A stretch of 64,000 nt of DNA from Oryzias latipes (lineage: Eukaryota > Chordata > Actinopteri > Beloniformes > Adrianichthyidae), in NCBI RefSeq assembly GCF_002234675.1, contig NC_019868.2, positions 2,148,909-2,212,908 on the forward strand. Direction: 5' to 3'. Positions 21,698-32,690 of this stretch are shown piece after piece. The translations under genes were made by a program, and so were the position numbers. The notes beneath the pieces are model-generated. The model worked only from the letters and a program-made list of their open reading frames with translations. It did no database searches and was not told where the DNA came from. The stretch's first letter is position 1, and every line of letters begins with the position of its first letter.

Positions 21698-23076
21698 GAA
21701 CCACAAGAATTGACAACCTGTTCTCTTGATAGCAGGGATTTTAGTGAGAGAACTTTTCTAAATCGGCTGAATCAAATGTCTTTGACTTGAACACATTTTT
21801 GGACAAAATCAGATCTAAACTTTGGGTTTCTCTCAAACATGTTTCCTAGGTCTATTTAAATCGTTGCTACTTCAAATTTGTTTTTTTAACTCCATTGTCT
21901 ATTGACATATTGACTTCAAATTTGTTTTTTTATCTCCATGTCTATTGACATACTGACTTTTTGTTTTCTGTAAACATTTAATTTGAATTAGTTAATTTAA
22001 AAAATAATTTGATAGTTTTATGTTTGTCAATTAAAGTTTGATATTTTCTTTATTTTATCTTTCTAAAAATGATTAAATCTTGACTTTTATTTGGTTATAT
22101 TCAATTATTTACTTTTAACAAGTTAACTTAAAAAAAAAGTATTGATAGTTTTTATGTTTGGATTTTTTTTTATTGAAAAAAACGGGCTGCATGGTTAAAT
22201 TGGTGTTCTCTTTCCATGCATGCGTGGGGTTTTCTCTGGGTGCTCTAGTTTCCCCCCACTATCAAGAAAAAATACATTAGGACCGTACAACAATCACTAT
22301 AAAAGGACTTCAACATCTGCTACATCCTCTTTATGTCAAATAAACGGACTTGAACCATTTACAAAAAAACGGGCTGCATGGTTAAATTGCTGTTCTCTTT
22401 CCATGCATGCGTGGGGTTTTCTCTGGGTGCTCTAGTTTCCCCCCACACACACAAAAGTGAAAATCAAGATTCCTAAATGGAATGACACAAGACACTGGTA
22501 ATATCCAGGAAAACATTTAAAAGATTTTCATAACATCTATTTTTCTATGGTTAAATTAGAGCTTTTGACAAAGTGTAAATATTTACTTCCAGTCATTAAT
22601 TAAACTGTATTAGGTTTTATTTCCACAAATTTATGAAAATGTATATAATGTGCACCAACAAGTTATTTTTTAGTGTGTAATAAAAAAAAAATGGAAAAAA
22701 AATTGGAAAAAAAAATAAATAAATAAAAACATATATGTAATCCAGCCTCAGAGAGTCACAAACCTGTGTTCTTTCTGTGATGGTCCCAAGCCCATAGAAA
22801 TGGAGAGGGTATATATGCTGGTTGGACTCCAGCTTTTTCTTTGCTTTCCATGTTCAGTCCAGAAAGCAAAAGGCACTGGTTGATGGTACTCTGGCTTCAG
22901 CTACACGGGGTTCAACTCCCTGCAGTGTCCTTGAAAATTCTTTGACTCTGACATGAAACATCAAAGTAAATAGTCTTCCAAAAAGATGATTCTAAAGTGT
23001 TAAAGATTATTAATTGTTGATAATGAGTTGTTTAGGGATTGATGAATATAGCAATATTTAATGTATATCATGTAAA

Positions 23077-23219
23077 ACTTTTCTTTTTTTTAACTCAACT
23101 GGTTGCATTGGTTTGGATTATGATTGTACCAACCTAACACTTTTTTCTCCTCAAGTTTCAGGTATGAGGAGGCAGCTGCTGTTCCTGGAATTGCCTTTTC
23201 ATGTGAAACCATAGATCGT
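23077..23219. other. Short spacer downstream of unit 2
   Basis: Sequence between the end of the duplicated unit and the solo LTR. Nothing recognised. Confidence 0.4.
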
Positions 23220-23224
23220 GCTCC

Positions 23225-23618
23225 TGTCACAGTTTGGGTTTCTTTGCCTTAGTTTTTACTTCTTTTTGTTTCTGTCATGTTTGAGTTCTGTTTCCTGTTT
23301 TATTTCAAAAGGTTTCCTGTTTTGTAATGCTTTGGAGTTTACTTCCCTGGTCCGAATCTCTCCTGATCATGTCCACCTGTGTCTTGTCAGTCCTGTTTGT
23401 ATTTAAGTCTTGTCTCTGCCTATCTCTTGTGCTTGCCCATACTGTCTCTTCCTTGACTGTCTTTTGCCCTGGTTTCCTATTTAGCCCACAGTAATTTCAG
23501 TTTTTTTCCCCTGCTCTGCAGCGCTTTTTCTTATTTAATAAACCCCTTGCCCTTGAACCGTGTACCTCCCGTCTCTGCATTTAAGTCCTTTATACTTACC
23601 AGCCCTCCCTACCTGACA
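23225..23618 (+). mobile_element. Solo LTR with perfect 5-bp TSD
   Basis: A 394-bp unit starts TGTCACAGTT and ends CTACCTGACA. It is flanked by GCTCC at 23220-23224 and 23619-23623. It contains AATAAA at 23537-23542 and the T/C-rich composition of fish gypsy LTRs (CCTGATCATGTCCACCTGTG). No internal retroelement sequence, so it arose by LTR-LTR recombination. A related, minus-strand copy may lie at 60875-61918. Confidence 0.88.
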
Positions 23619-23623
23619 GCTCC

Positions 23624-25600
23624 AGTTGAAAAATGCTTTAACCTCTTCTGTTCCAGAAAGGTTGAACTCACCATCTGATAATCAATGAGCTCCAGAGGTA
23701 ACCCGTGTGCACGCTGAAGACACAAAGGCCCTCTATAGATCACCGAATTCATGATACACCGCGTAAAGTCAAGGAGAGGAAAAGCGAGGCATATTTTTCA
23801 GTGGCGTCATTGGAGGTCTTAATGAAAGCATATGAAGAATTCAAGCCTGTCTTCACTAAGAAAAGCAATACTGATGCATTACTCAGGGGAAGAGGGTCAG
23901 CTTGGTAAAAAATGACTGGTGAGGGTAAATGTTGACTTCCTAAAGATCATTCACACTTTAATTCTGGAATAATGAGCAAATATACATTTACTTCGAAATA
24001 TTTTTTGTTCTAGTTAAGATGTGATCCCTCCGGAGCCAGAAGAACTAAGCCAAGTGAAGATGAAACAAAAGAATTGTACAAAAATTTAACGGTGAAATCA
24101 AGTAATCACTGGAGCCATGAAAGGCTTTGACGTCATTGTGCCTGTCTCTAGCTAATGGAAAGAAGGCTGAGGCTCATCTGACTGGTGGAGGCCCCCACCA
24201 CCTCCCTTCTTTCCTGAGGGTACCTCATGACAGTGTACCCCTCATGACCCAAGTGACTTAGTGATGTGTAGGTTTGTCACTGGATAATTGTAACTTAATA
24301 CAAATGTGGCTAAAAGTGCTAGCATTATAATCAGCATCGTTCGCCATTTCCTAGTGCTGTCCAAATCTACAAGTCCCACATCATGGGCCCTAGAAATTTC
24401 CCCGAATTCGCTGCGAAAAACCAGTCTGCAGCAATGCTCACTACATTGGCGAATATAGACCACAATGCACTGCATTTGAATGATTTGAAAATGGCAGAAA
24501 GTTGCGCCAGGAAGATGATAAATAAGTATTTTAAAAAGGAACTGTGGTAAAATAACATATTAGTAAATATGTAATGTTCCAGGAGGTGGTTCTTTAAAGA
24601 AACTTCCAGGAGTTCCTCACGCCCTACCTGAACCAGGATCACACATTCCTGAGCTGGCAAAGCACTGAACTGGAGTCTGCTCTGCAGCCATCCAAACTTT
24701 GACGTTTAAACAGTTCGAGTACTCAGGAGAAATCTGTCCAGATTATTCAGGACATGAATGTTGTAAAGTTTCTCCAACTAAACTCAAAACCCCAGCACAG
24801 GGTCCCCAAATGTCATTCAATTGATCCAGATCAGTTCAGTTGTCAGTTGGGTTCAACTTTAGATTCAGAATCAAGGTGTACGGGTTTGGAGGAAGACTGG
24901 TGTGGAGCAGAATCCAACCTAATTTTTTGAAATCCAGTTTTCATTCTGTAATTCATTTGTAATTATCTTAAGTTTGACACGTCATTGTATGAATGTATAA
25001 CTGATGATTGTAATGTTTTTGTGTTTTATTCTTATTTGATTGCTTGAAATTAACTATTTCAAATAAAAAAAATATATATATTTTTTGTCATGTTTTTTTT
25101 TTTGTCATGTTTTACATTAGCATCCACTAGGGGACGACAGAGGGTCTTTGCGCCTCTTGAAGCAGAATGCAGAATGCAGTTCAATTTTAAAGTTATTATT
25201 ATTGGTTGCCTAAGCAACACTTTAAACACTTCTGAACTAGTTGTTTTGATTTGAAAAGCTTCCAGAGTAAAATCATTAAAGCAGTGCAGAAATCCAAGCT
25301 AGACTGTTTTTTTTAGCTGTTGTCTTCAAATCCAAAACTCATCCACAGAACTTGGGTAAGATTTGTTTTTCAATCATTTCTAGACCTGAGTGACTTCTGG
25401 GCAAACATTTTTTTTTTTTTTTGGTGTCATTTGTTTTGCTTTTCGCTCTTTTAACCTGATGCTAGAAAATGTTCATGAAAGGATCACTGGAGCTCAGGAG
25501 TCACACAGAATGTTTGAACCTGCAAACATTGATGGATTTGTATTGAAGGTGTGAGAGGCTGAAAGCAGCTCTGCATGAATGTTTGCCATGAATGTTATCT
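23624..25600. other. Intergenic, no gene recognised
   Basis: No exon is recognised. Sequence near 24360-24480 (CTACAAGTCCCAC, ACAATGCACTGCATTTGAA) has the look of decayed DNA-transposon material but I cannot define ends. A/T-rich tracts lie at 25060-25120 and 25405-25425. Confidence 0.4.
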
Positions 25601-25602
25601 GA

Positions 25603-25790
25603 GAAACCATCATATGAATTTGTGTTACCAGTGGTGTCCAGAACAATATAAAGGATGATGTAGTTTGAAGGATTGCTTTTTCATTTTAATTTTGAGTCAA
25701 AAATGCAGCTTCGTTTTGAAAATGTAAAAGTATTTCTGGTTTTGACTTTTATTTTTAATTATGCTACAGAATCACTTCCATAGGTCAGAG
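25603..25790 (-). repeat. Inverted copy of the 16866 repeat
   Basis: Reading the minus strand gives GATTCTGTAGCATAATTAAA and the same following motifs as 16866-16990. At its other end CCATCATATGAATTTGTGTT matches the inner end of the foldback arms (17590-17612, 18030-18050), so this looks like a short deleted member of the same family. Confidence 0.6.
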
Positions 25791-26442
25791 TTGGTGAAGT
25801 GAAAGAGTGTGAGGGCCAACCAATCAACTCACATTCTTTCAACCATTATAATATTAAATGCAAACTAACTATTTAATTATTTGTTTTACAATGGGGAACT
25901 TTTGCATTTCTTCACATAGAACAGAAATAAATGTAAATAAAAGTAAAGAAAATAGTAAAGAAAGGGGAGAGGGAGAAATGGTAACTTTGAAAATATTTCT
26001 TTATTCCTTTATTAAAGCCATATGGGAAGTCTATTGTTTTGTTTCTTCATTCAAGTAGTTTGTCTCATTTGGTTTCTTCAATAAAACCTGACAAGTTCAA
26101 AAAGATTTTATTTCGCTCTACTAGGAAGTGAGTGATGAACAAAGTAGCACATTCAATTAAATTAATGTCTTTTCTAAGTAAAAGTAATGTATATAATAAA
26201 AAATACATTTTTAACATTAAAATGTGATTTCAATTTTTAAATTCTCATGAAAACATTTGGATTCTTGACAATGATGCTGTCTAAAAGTGGAAAAGCTGTC
26301 TAAAATGGTTTTACCCTAAGTAAGGATTTTCTAAAATAAATAAAATAATGAAAAGGCCACGTGCTATTGTTCGCCTGGGGCCCACAAACTGCTAAGTCTG
26401 CCACAGAAACCCACGTTTTCTATTACTTGTTAAAATTCTCAC
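25791..26442. other. Intergenic, A/T-rich, nothing recognised
   Basis: A/T-rich sequence without recognisable exons or element termini on either strand. Confidence 0.4.
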
Positions 26443-26444
26443 TA

Positions 26445-27201
<757 letters not shown>

Positions 27202-27284
27202 TTAATTATTTATATTTTTGAATATAAATGAAATGTAGTCGAACAGACTTTTAACGTTTAACGCTGTCAGTGAACTGATGTCCG

Positions 27285-27400
27285 GAAAGTCACGTGACGT
27301 ACCGTCAGGGCGGCCGCTCGACTTTTCAGCGTTCTGTACGTCAGGCCTGCAGGTTGTTTAATCGATCCTGTGCGGCGGACCGAACGGGTGTTCAGTAACG
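27285..27400 (+). promoter_or_regulatory. GC-rich promoter of ndufc1
   Basis: A TCACGTGAC E-box (near 27291-27299), adjacent GACGTAC and a CpG-rich stretch (GGGCGGCCGCTCG) precede the ATG by about 100 bp without a TATA box, as is common for housekeeping genes. Base composition rises sharply against A/T-rich flanks. Confidence 0.55.
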
Positions 27401-28757
27401 ATGACTTTATCCCGGTTGTTGTCACGGGTTGGTTTCGTTAGCAGAGGTAAGACGAGTAACCACAGAGAACCATCGGGGGCTGGGTGCGCGCGTGCCTGCG
27501 GCCTGCGTGTTTACATTGAAGCCCTGCAGTTCAGCCTGACCTTAGCTTAGCCTAGCTTAACATACAGGGATGCTATCTAAGAATCTGGACAAAAACAGCA
27601 CAGATTAGCGTGTTTAAACTCTACCCATGTTTCTAAAATCACATATTTTAAGATGGAGGACTTCTATTTAGATTGTAGACTCTATATTATTTAGAACCAC
27701 CTTTACCCAGCCCAGAACCGGGTCAGAACGAGGTTTTCGCAAATAGGGACAGGACTGGCAGGTGTAGGGTTAGCACTGATGCACTGCAGTGCACAGGCAT
27801 AAACACAGCAACATCATAAAACCACGTTGAAATAATGTCATGTTGTGAAGAAAACTTTTTCAGGTGTTTTTGTTTTTTTAAATGTCGGATTGTGATTTCA
27901 GTTGGATCCAGATCTGCTTTTACAAGCTCCAAGACTGACACCAGGAACCCCAATTGGGTGCGGGTGGGCCTGGCCTTCGGGAGCTCCGCCTTCCTCTGGG
28001 CTTTGGTGAGATCAGGCTTCACATTAACACATGAGCCAAAGGCTGATCAAAAAGACTGGGCTCATGTTTTCCATCATCTCCTTATTTTTCGGAAGTGTCT
28101 CCTGGGTTTAGAGGCTGCATGGGCATAGAACATTAATGGAGTAAACCCTTTATTTACATGTACTTAAGGTGGATCTTAGTGCAGGAATCTGGTGGACTGC
28201 ATCTCCAATGTCCCCATGCGGTCCTCACCACCCCGCTCCAGTCCTCTGCTGTACTGCTGCTGAAAGATGCTCTGAATTGAGAGTCTGGTTGTGAGCACCT
28301 GAAGAAGAAGTCCCCCTCCATTTCTTTACCCAGGGCAGATAATCTTTGACATTAAAGCAAGGGGTGAACTGGAGTTTGCTCTGCCCACCTCTGACATTCC
28401 AAAATAGATGTTTGGGTGGAAAAAAAAACTAAGATTTATTCTCATCCATCATGGATCCACTCACTCGTAAATAAAATAACACGCCCATAATAATGCAGAC
28501 CTTTTAGTTCTAATCAAAACAGCTGGTTCAAATTAGGTTTGGTGGCATGGGAAATCCGCTCCCTTGCACCTCCTGTGGTCACATGAGGAACTGCAACATT
28601 TAGTACCACCAGTTTGACTTTGGATTGTGAAGGGACTTTGTGGGCTTGGTTAAAACCTGCAGTTTTCTGAGACTGACATGTAGCCTGTTGTCTACAGCTT
28701 TTCAAGCAGCACAGCACAGATGTGCACGAGTACAAAGTGAGGAATGGTCTTCAGTAG
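27401..28757 (+). CDS. ndufc1: NADH dehydrogenase (ubiquinone) 1 subunit C1, three exons
   Basis: Accessory subunit of mitochondrial complex I, inner membrane. Coding exons 27401-27446, 27902-28005, 28698-28757; GT-AG introns, 210 nt in all, 69 aa against about 76 in mammals. Exon 1 gives a basic, hydroxylated leader (MTLSRLLSRVGFVSR) fitting a mitochondrial presequence. Exon 2 carries NPNWVRVGLAFGSSAFLWAL, a single membrane segment matching the family. Exon 3 gives LFKQHSTDVHEYKVRNGLQ, matching the conserved KQH...EYK.RNGL tail. The exon 1 ATG is the only one in frame near the CpG-rich promoter. The CDS is intact and none of the exons is interrupted by repeats. Polyadenylation signal at 28861. 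Confidence 0.93.
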
Positions 28758-28860
28758 AGCAGCCCCCGGCAGCAAGGCGGACCAGGATGCTGTTATTCAT
28801 GGACGCTCTGCTACCGCCTGGACTGTCTGTCTGTTTTCTTGTCTCACTCCTGTCCTGTGA

Positions 28861-28866
28861 AATAAA
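28861..28866 (+). terminator. ndufc1 polyadenylation signal
   Basis: AATAAA 104 bp after the ndufc1 stop, followed by a TGTGTCTT-like G/U-rich stretch. Confidence 0.65.
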
Positions 28867-28879
28867 TGTGTCTTATATC

Positions 28880-29284
28880 ACAAGCCGGAGTCGTCTTTAA
28901 CCTGTAGCATCTCATGAAGCACACGTGTAGAGTGTCACACCCCATAATGATCATGTGCGACAGGAAACTGAATCTGCGGGTTACCAAAAGATGTTGAAAC
29001 AAGGTTGGTGAAAACAAGGGTCACACCGATTCATGATCATGAGCCGCCACACCTGACCTGGACTGCAGAGCTTTATAGGTGAGGAGAGGAGTCTTTGTGA
29101 ATATGGAGAAGCTGCTTCAGGTCAGCAGACATGAGTTCAGCCAGGAGCCTCTGAAGCTGTGGGTGGGGGGAGCTCCTCTATTATTTTATTCAGGATTCAC
29201 TTATTTACCTTTGATATTGCTAATAATAAATGAGACGATGATAAAGAGGAGCCCAAACAACAAAAATGACCACATCAATAGCGG
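28880..29284. other. Intergenic, nothing recognised
   Basis: No exon or named repeat recognised between the ndufc1 polyadenylation signal and the Tc1-like relic. Confidence 0.4.
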
Positions 29285-29532
29285 GTATTTCCACCATTTG
29301 CTGCAATGACAGCGTCGTCTCCTGCTTCTCACCTGCCTCATGATGTTCCATTCTGCCAGGTCTCTTGGGGGTGGGGTCCGATCATCACCAGTCTCTGCTT
29401 CAGCGGGTCCCATACTTCCTCTATGGGGTTCAGGTCAGGGGTCATGCTGGCCAAACCATGTGAGGCCTCTCCCTTTTCCTGAAGTCCAGCTGTGACAATT
29501 CTGGCACCGTGTGGTGGAGCGTTATCATCCAT
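29285..29532 (-). pseudogene. Tc1/IS630-type transposase C-terminal relic
   Basis: On the minus strand a frame reads DDNAPPHGARIVTAGLQEKG and then MTPDLNPIEEVWDPLKQRL. These carry the second and third catalytic blocks of the Tc1/IS630 DDE transposases (DNAPPH; DLNPIEEVWD). The frame then changes, and the C-terminal end (RSRRRRCHCSKWWKYP-like) lies in another frame. The N-terminal part should lie at higher coordinates, toward the assembly gap 95 bp away, and is not recognised. Confidence 0.7.
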
Positions 29533-29627
29533 GATAGTTGGGGTTTACTGGGGATGATGATGGTTCTATGATGTCACTGAAGTAAGAACGTGCATAGAAC
29601 CGGACCGTCTACTATAATCAATTTGAT

Positions 29628-30627
29628 NNNNNNNNNNNNNNNNNNNNNNNNNNNNNNNNNNNNNNNNNNNNNNNNNNNNNNNNNNNNNNNNNNNNNNNNN
29701 NNNNNNNNNNNNNNNNNNNNNNNNNNNNNNNNNNNNNNNNNNNNNNNNNNNNNNNNNNNNNNNNNNNNNNNNNNNNNNNNNNNNNNNNNNNNNNNNNNNN
29801 NNNNNNNNNNNNNNNNNNNNNNNNNNNNNNNNNNNNNNNNNNNNNNNNNNNNNNNNNNNNNNNNNNNNNNNNNNNNNNNNNNNNNNNNNNNNNNNNNNNN
29901 NNNNNNNNNNNNNNNNNNNNNNNNNNNNNNNNNNNNNNNNNNNNNNNNNNNNNNNNNNNNNNNNNNNNNNNNNNNNNNNNNNNNNNNNNNNNNNNNNNNN
30001 NNNNNNNNNNNNNNNNNNNNNNNNNNNNNNNNNNNNNNNNNNNNNNNNNNNNNNNNNNNNNNNNNNNNNNNNNNNNNNNNNNNNNNNNNNNNNNNNNNNN
30101 NNNNNNNNNNNNNNNNNNNNNNNNNNNNNNNNNNNNNNNNNNNNNNNNNNNNNNNNNNNNNNNNNNNNNNNNNNNNNNNNNNNNNNNNNNNNNNNNNNNN
30201 NNNNNNNNNNNNNNNNNNNNNNNNNNNNNNNNNNNNNNNNNNNNNNNNNNNNNNNNNNNNNNNNNNNNNNNNNNNNNNNNNNNNNNNNNNNNNNNNNNNN
30301 NNNNNNNNNNNNNNNNNNNNNNNNNNNNNNNNNNNNNNNNNNNNNNNNNNNNNNNNNNNNNNNNNNNNNNNNNNNNNNNNNNNNNNNNNNNNNNNNNNNN
30401 NNNNNNNNNNNNNNNNNNNNNNNNNNNNNNNNNNNNNNNNNNNNNNNNNNNNNNNNNNNNNNNNNNNNNNNNNNNNNNNNNNNNNNNNNNNNNNNNNNNN
30501 NNNNNNNNNNNNNNNNNNNNNNNNNNNNNNNNNNNNNNNNNNNNNNNNNNNNNNNNNNNNNNNNNNNNNNNNNNNNNNNNNNNNNNNNNNNNNNNNNNNN
30601 NNNNNNNNNNNNNNNNNNNNNNNNNNN
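29628..30627. other. Assembly gap, 1000 Ns
   Basis: Exactly 1000 unknown bases, a conventional placeholder length. True distance and content are unknown. It adjoins repetitive sequence. Confidence 0.99.
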
Positions 30628-31877
30628 CCAAAAAAGGCATTTAAAGCCATTGCATATGTTTAGACCAGGACAGACAATGATCGTTAGCACAAGATTTCAA
30701 GAGTATTCTTCTTGTTTATTTTTAGAAACAGAATTAGAATGCTTTGTTGTCGTCATGCAGCAGCATGACGAATTGTGTTAAGACGCACAATAAAAAAAAA
30801 CTATTTAAAATGATCAATAATAAAAAGCAAAAATATAAGCAGTGCAAAGAAACAGTATAATCGATACATACATGTGTACAAATGCTATGGTGTTGTTTGG
30901 TAGCTTAGAAGCCTGATAGTCCATTTGGAAACTGTTTTTGAGTCCATGTCCTTTTATATCTATATCTCTATTCTTTTTAACAGACAAAAAATAAAAAAAA
31001 GTAGAACTAAAATACACCTTGTGATTTCAGAAATCTGTCATCCCAAATAGAAATGAGGTCATTCTGATTAGAAACTGTCACAAGTGGAACAACCAAAGGG
31101 GTTTTTTACATGTAGACTGTAATAACTGTAAATACATAACTTTAGAGAAAACCCGTTTAGCATAAAACATTAAACTAATGGTCTGTCTCACTTAATCAGG
31201 TGCTGTTGTCTTGGTTTTGAAAGCACAGCCAGGTGATTCTTTCCAGCAGTGGAGCCTGGATTTCAGATCAACGGAACCTGCTGAGCTCAATCCATCAGGT
31301 TTTTCAAAAGCACTCATGTTTGGACGTCAAATGTGACTTATTGTGACGTTATCACAATAATTCATGTGCTACAGAAAAGCAACCATGCTGCCTTCGTGTT
31401 TGGTAACAGGCGACTTAGTTCAGACTTTCTGGATTTTAGGAGCAGGCCTGATTTGAGTCTGGGTATCAGGTGAAGCTGGCTGACATGCAAAAAGGAATTT
31501 TGCTCTTCCTTCACAAACTTATCTCTCATTAGTCAAACCTGTTTTTGCAGCTGGATTCATTCATATTAGGTTAGCATCATGCATAAATCACTCCTAATGT
31601 TCGTGCCCATGTGCTGGTTTATCCCCGGATGATGCAGACTGATGATCCGTTAACTCCCACAAATCCCAGCATGTGATTCCCACATTAACAGGAAGAAGAA
31701 TGGCTATCTGCGTTGGACAATGGTTCATTTAAATACCATTAATTTATCTTGTTATTTGATTAAGAACCACGAGAAAAACACTTTATTTATGCAAAGTCAG
31801 CAGAGGTACAATCCTTTTACGGTGATAACAGAGATGAGACTGCCGCTGCAGTTTTCTGCCGACATCGGCACTATTGT

Positions 31878-31911
31878 TGTTCACACACACAGACACACAC
31901 ACACACACACA
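31878..31911. repeat. (CA)n microsatellite
   Basis: CACACACAGACACACACACA pattern with occasional G interruptions. Confidence 0.9.
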
Positions 31912-32614
31912 GACGAACTTTCTAATCTGATTGTTCCGGAAAACTGAATGTAAAATTGCAATCAGTGTAGTGCAATTATTAAGCATCCTGCAATTCAATC
32001 TGCACCCCGCTCTGCCCTCTCCTTTGCTAAAAATCAGCACATTTGCTGCATAAAAGAAAATGAGAACAAATGAGTGGAGGGGGACACAAAGACAGAAGTG
32101 AAGAAACACGAAGATTGAAAATTGGGTGAAAAAAAAGAAAACTCAATTGCTGTCACATCTATCAGAGGAAGCATGCCAGCAGAAATGAAATTAAAGATAT
32201 GAAATTGGCTCAAAGATGAAAAAAAAACTGTGGAAAGAGGCAAAACTGGAGAGGGAGAGAGATGAAAGAAAAAAGTAAAATAAAGAAAATATGAATGCTG
32301 CGTTTGAGGTGCTGCAGAAAGGAAATAGATCTAGGAGATTATAGCTAACCAGACTTATAAATCTAGATAAGCAACTTATTTTGAGAGAAATAAACCAAAC
32401 TCTGTTTGTCACAGGTAGACTAACATGTATAATGCAGGTGGAAGTCAGTACACGTGCTCTGTAGCTCCTAAACTACCGGTAGGGTTTTACCGATAAAATC
32501 CAAAGTTGCTGCCCTGCGTGGAGGAAATGCACAAAGTGAATACGCTGCCAGACTTACAGATAAATGCAGTTTTGCAGGGGGCGTCAGTCTCAATCTTGGT
32601 TTGATGTTTCTTTT

Positions 32615-32690
32615 TTTTGTGCAGCGCCTTGAGACAACCTATCAGGACTCGGCGTTTTGGTAAGTGAACTAAATTGAAACTGAATAAAAG
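32615..32690 (+). repeat. Short interspersed-repeat tail
   Basis: GTGCAGCGCCTTGAGACAAC, GGCGTTTTGGTAA and AAATTGAAACTGAATAAA resemble the end of a common fish repeat that finishes GGCGCTATATAAATAAAATTGA. Only the terminal part is present. Confidence 0.45.

Larger units (their letters stand above)
18749..23076 (+). repeat. Tandem duplicated unit, copy 2 (4.33 kb)
   Basis: Same orientation as 12303-16634; the ORF starts are offset by 6407 bp. Within the 2.46-kb coding region I see only one substitution (A at 13479 versus G at 19886, Gln to Arg) and one inserted C (20926-20931). The 3' flank has a handful of small differences; the 5' flank is clearly more diverged. Confidence 0.95.

Noticed and set aside
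29566..30690. Long open frames over the N tract
   Set aside because: They consist almost entirely of unknown bases.
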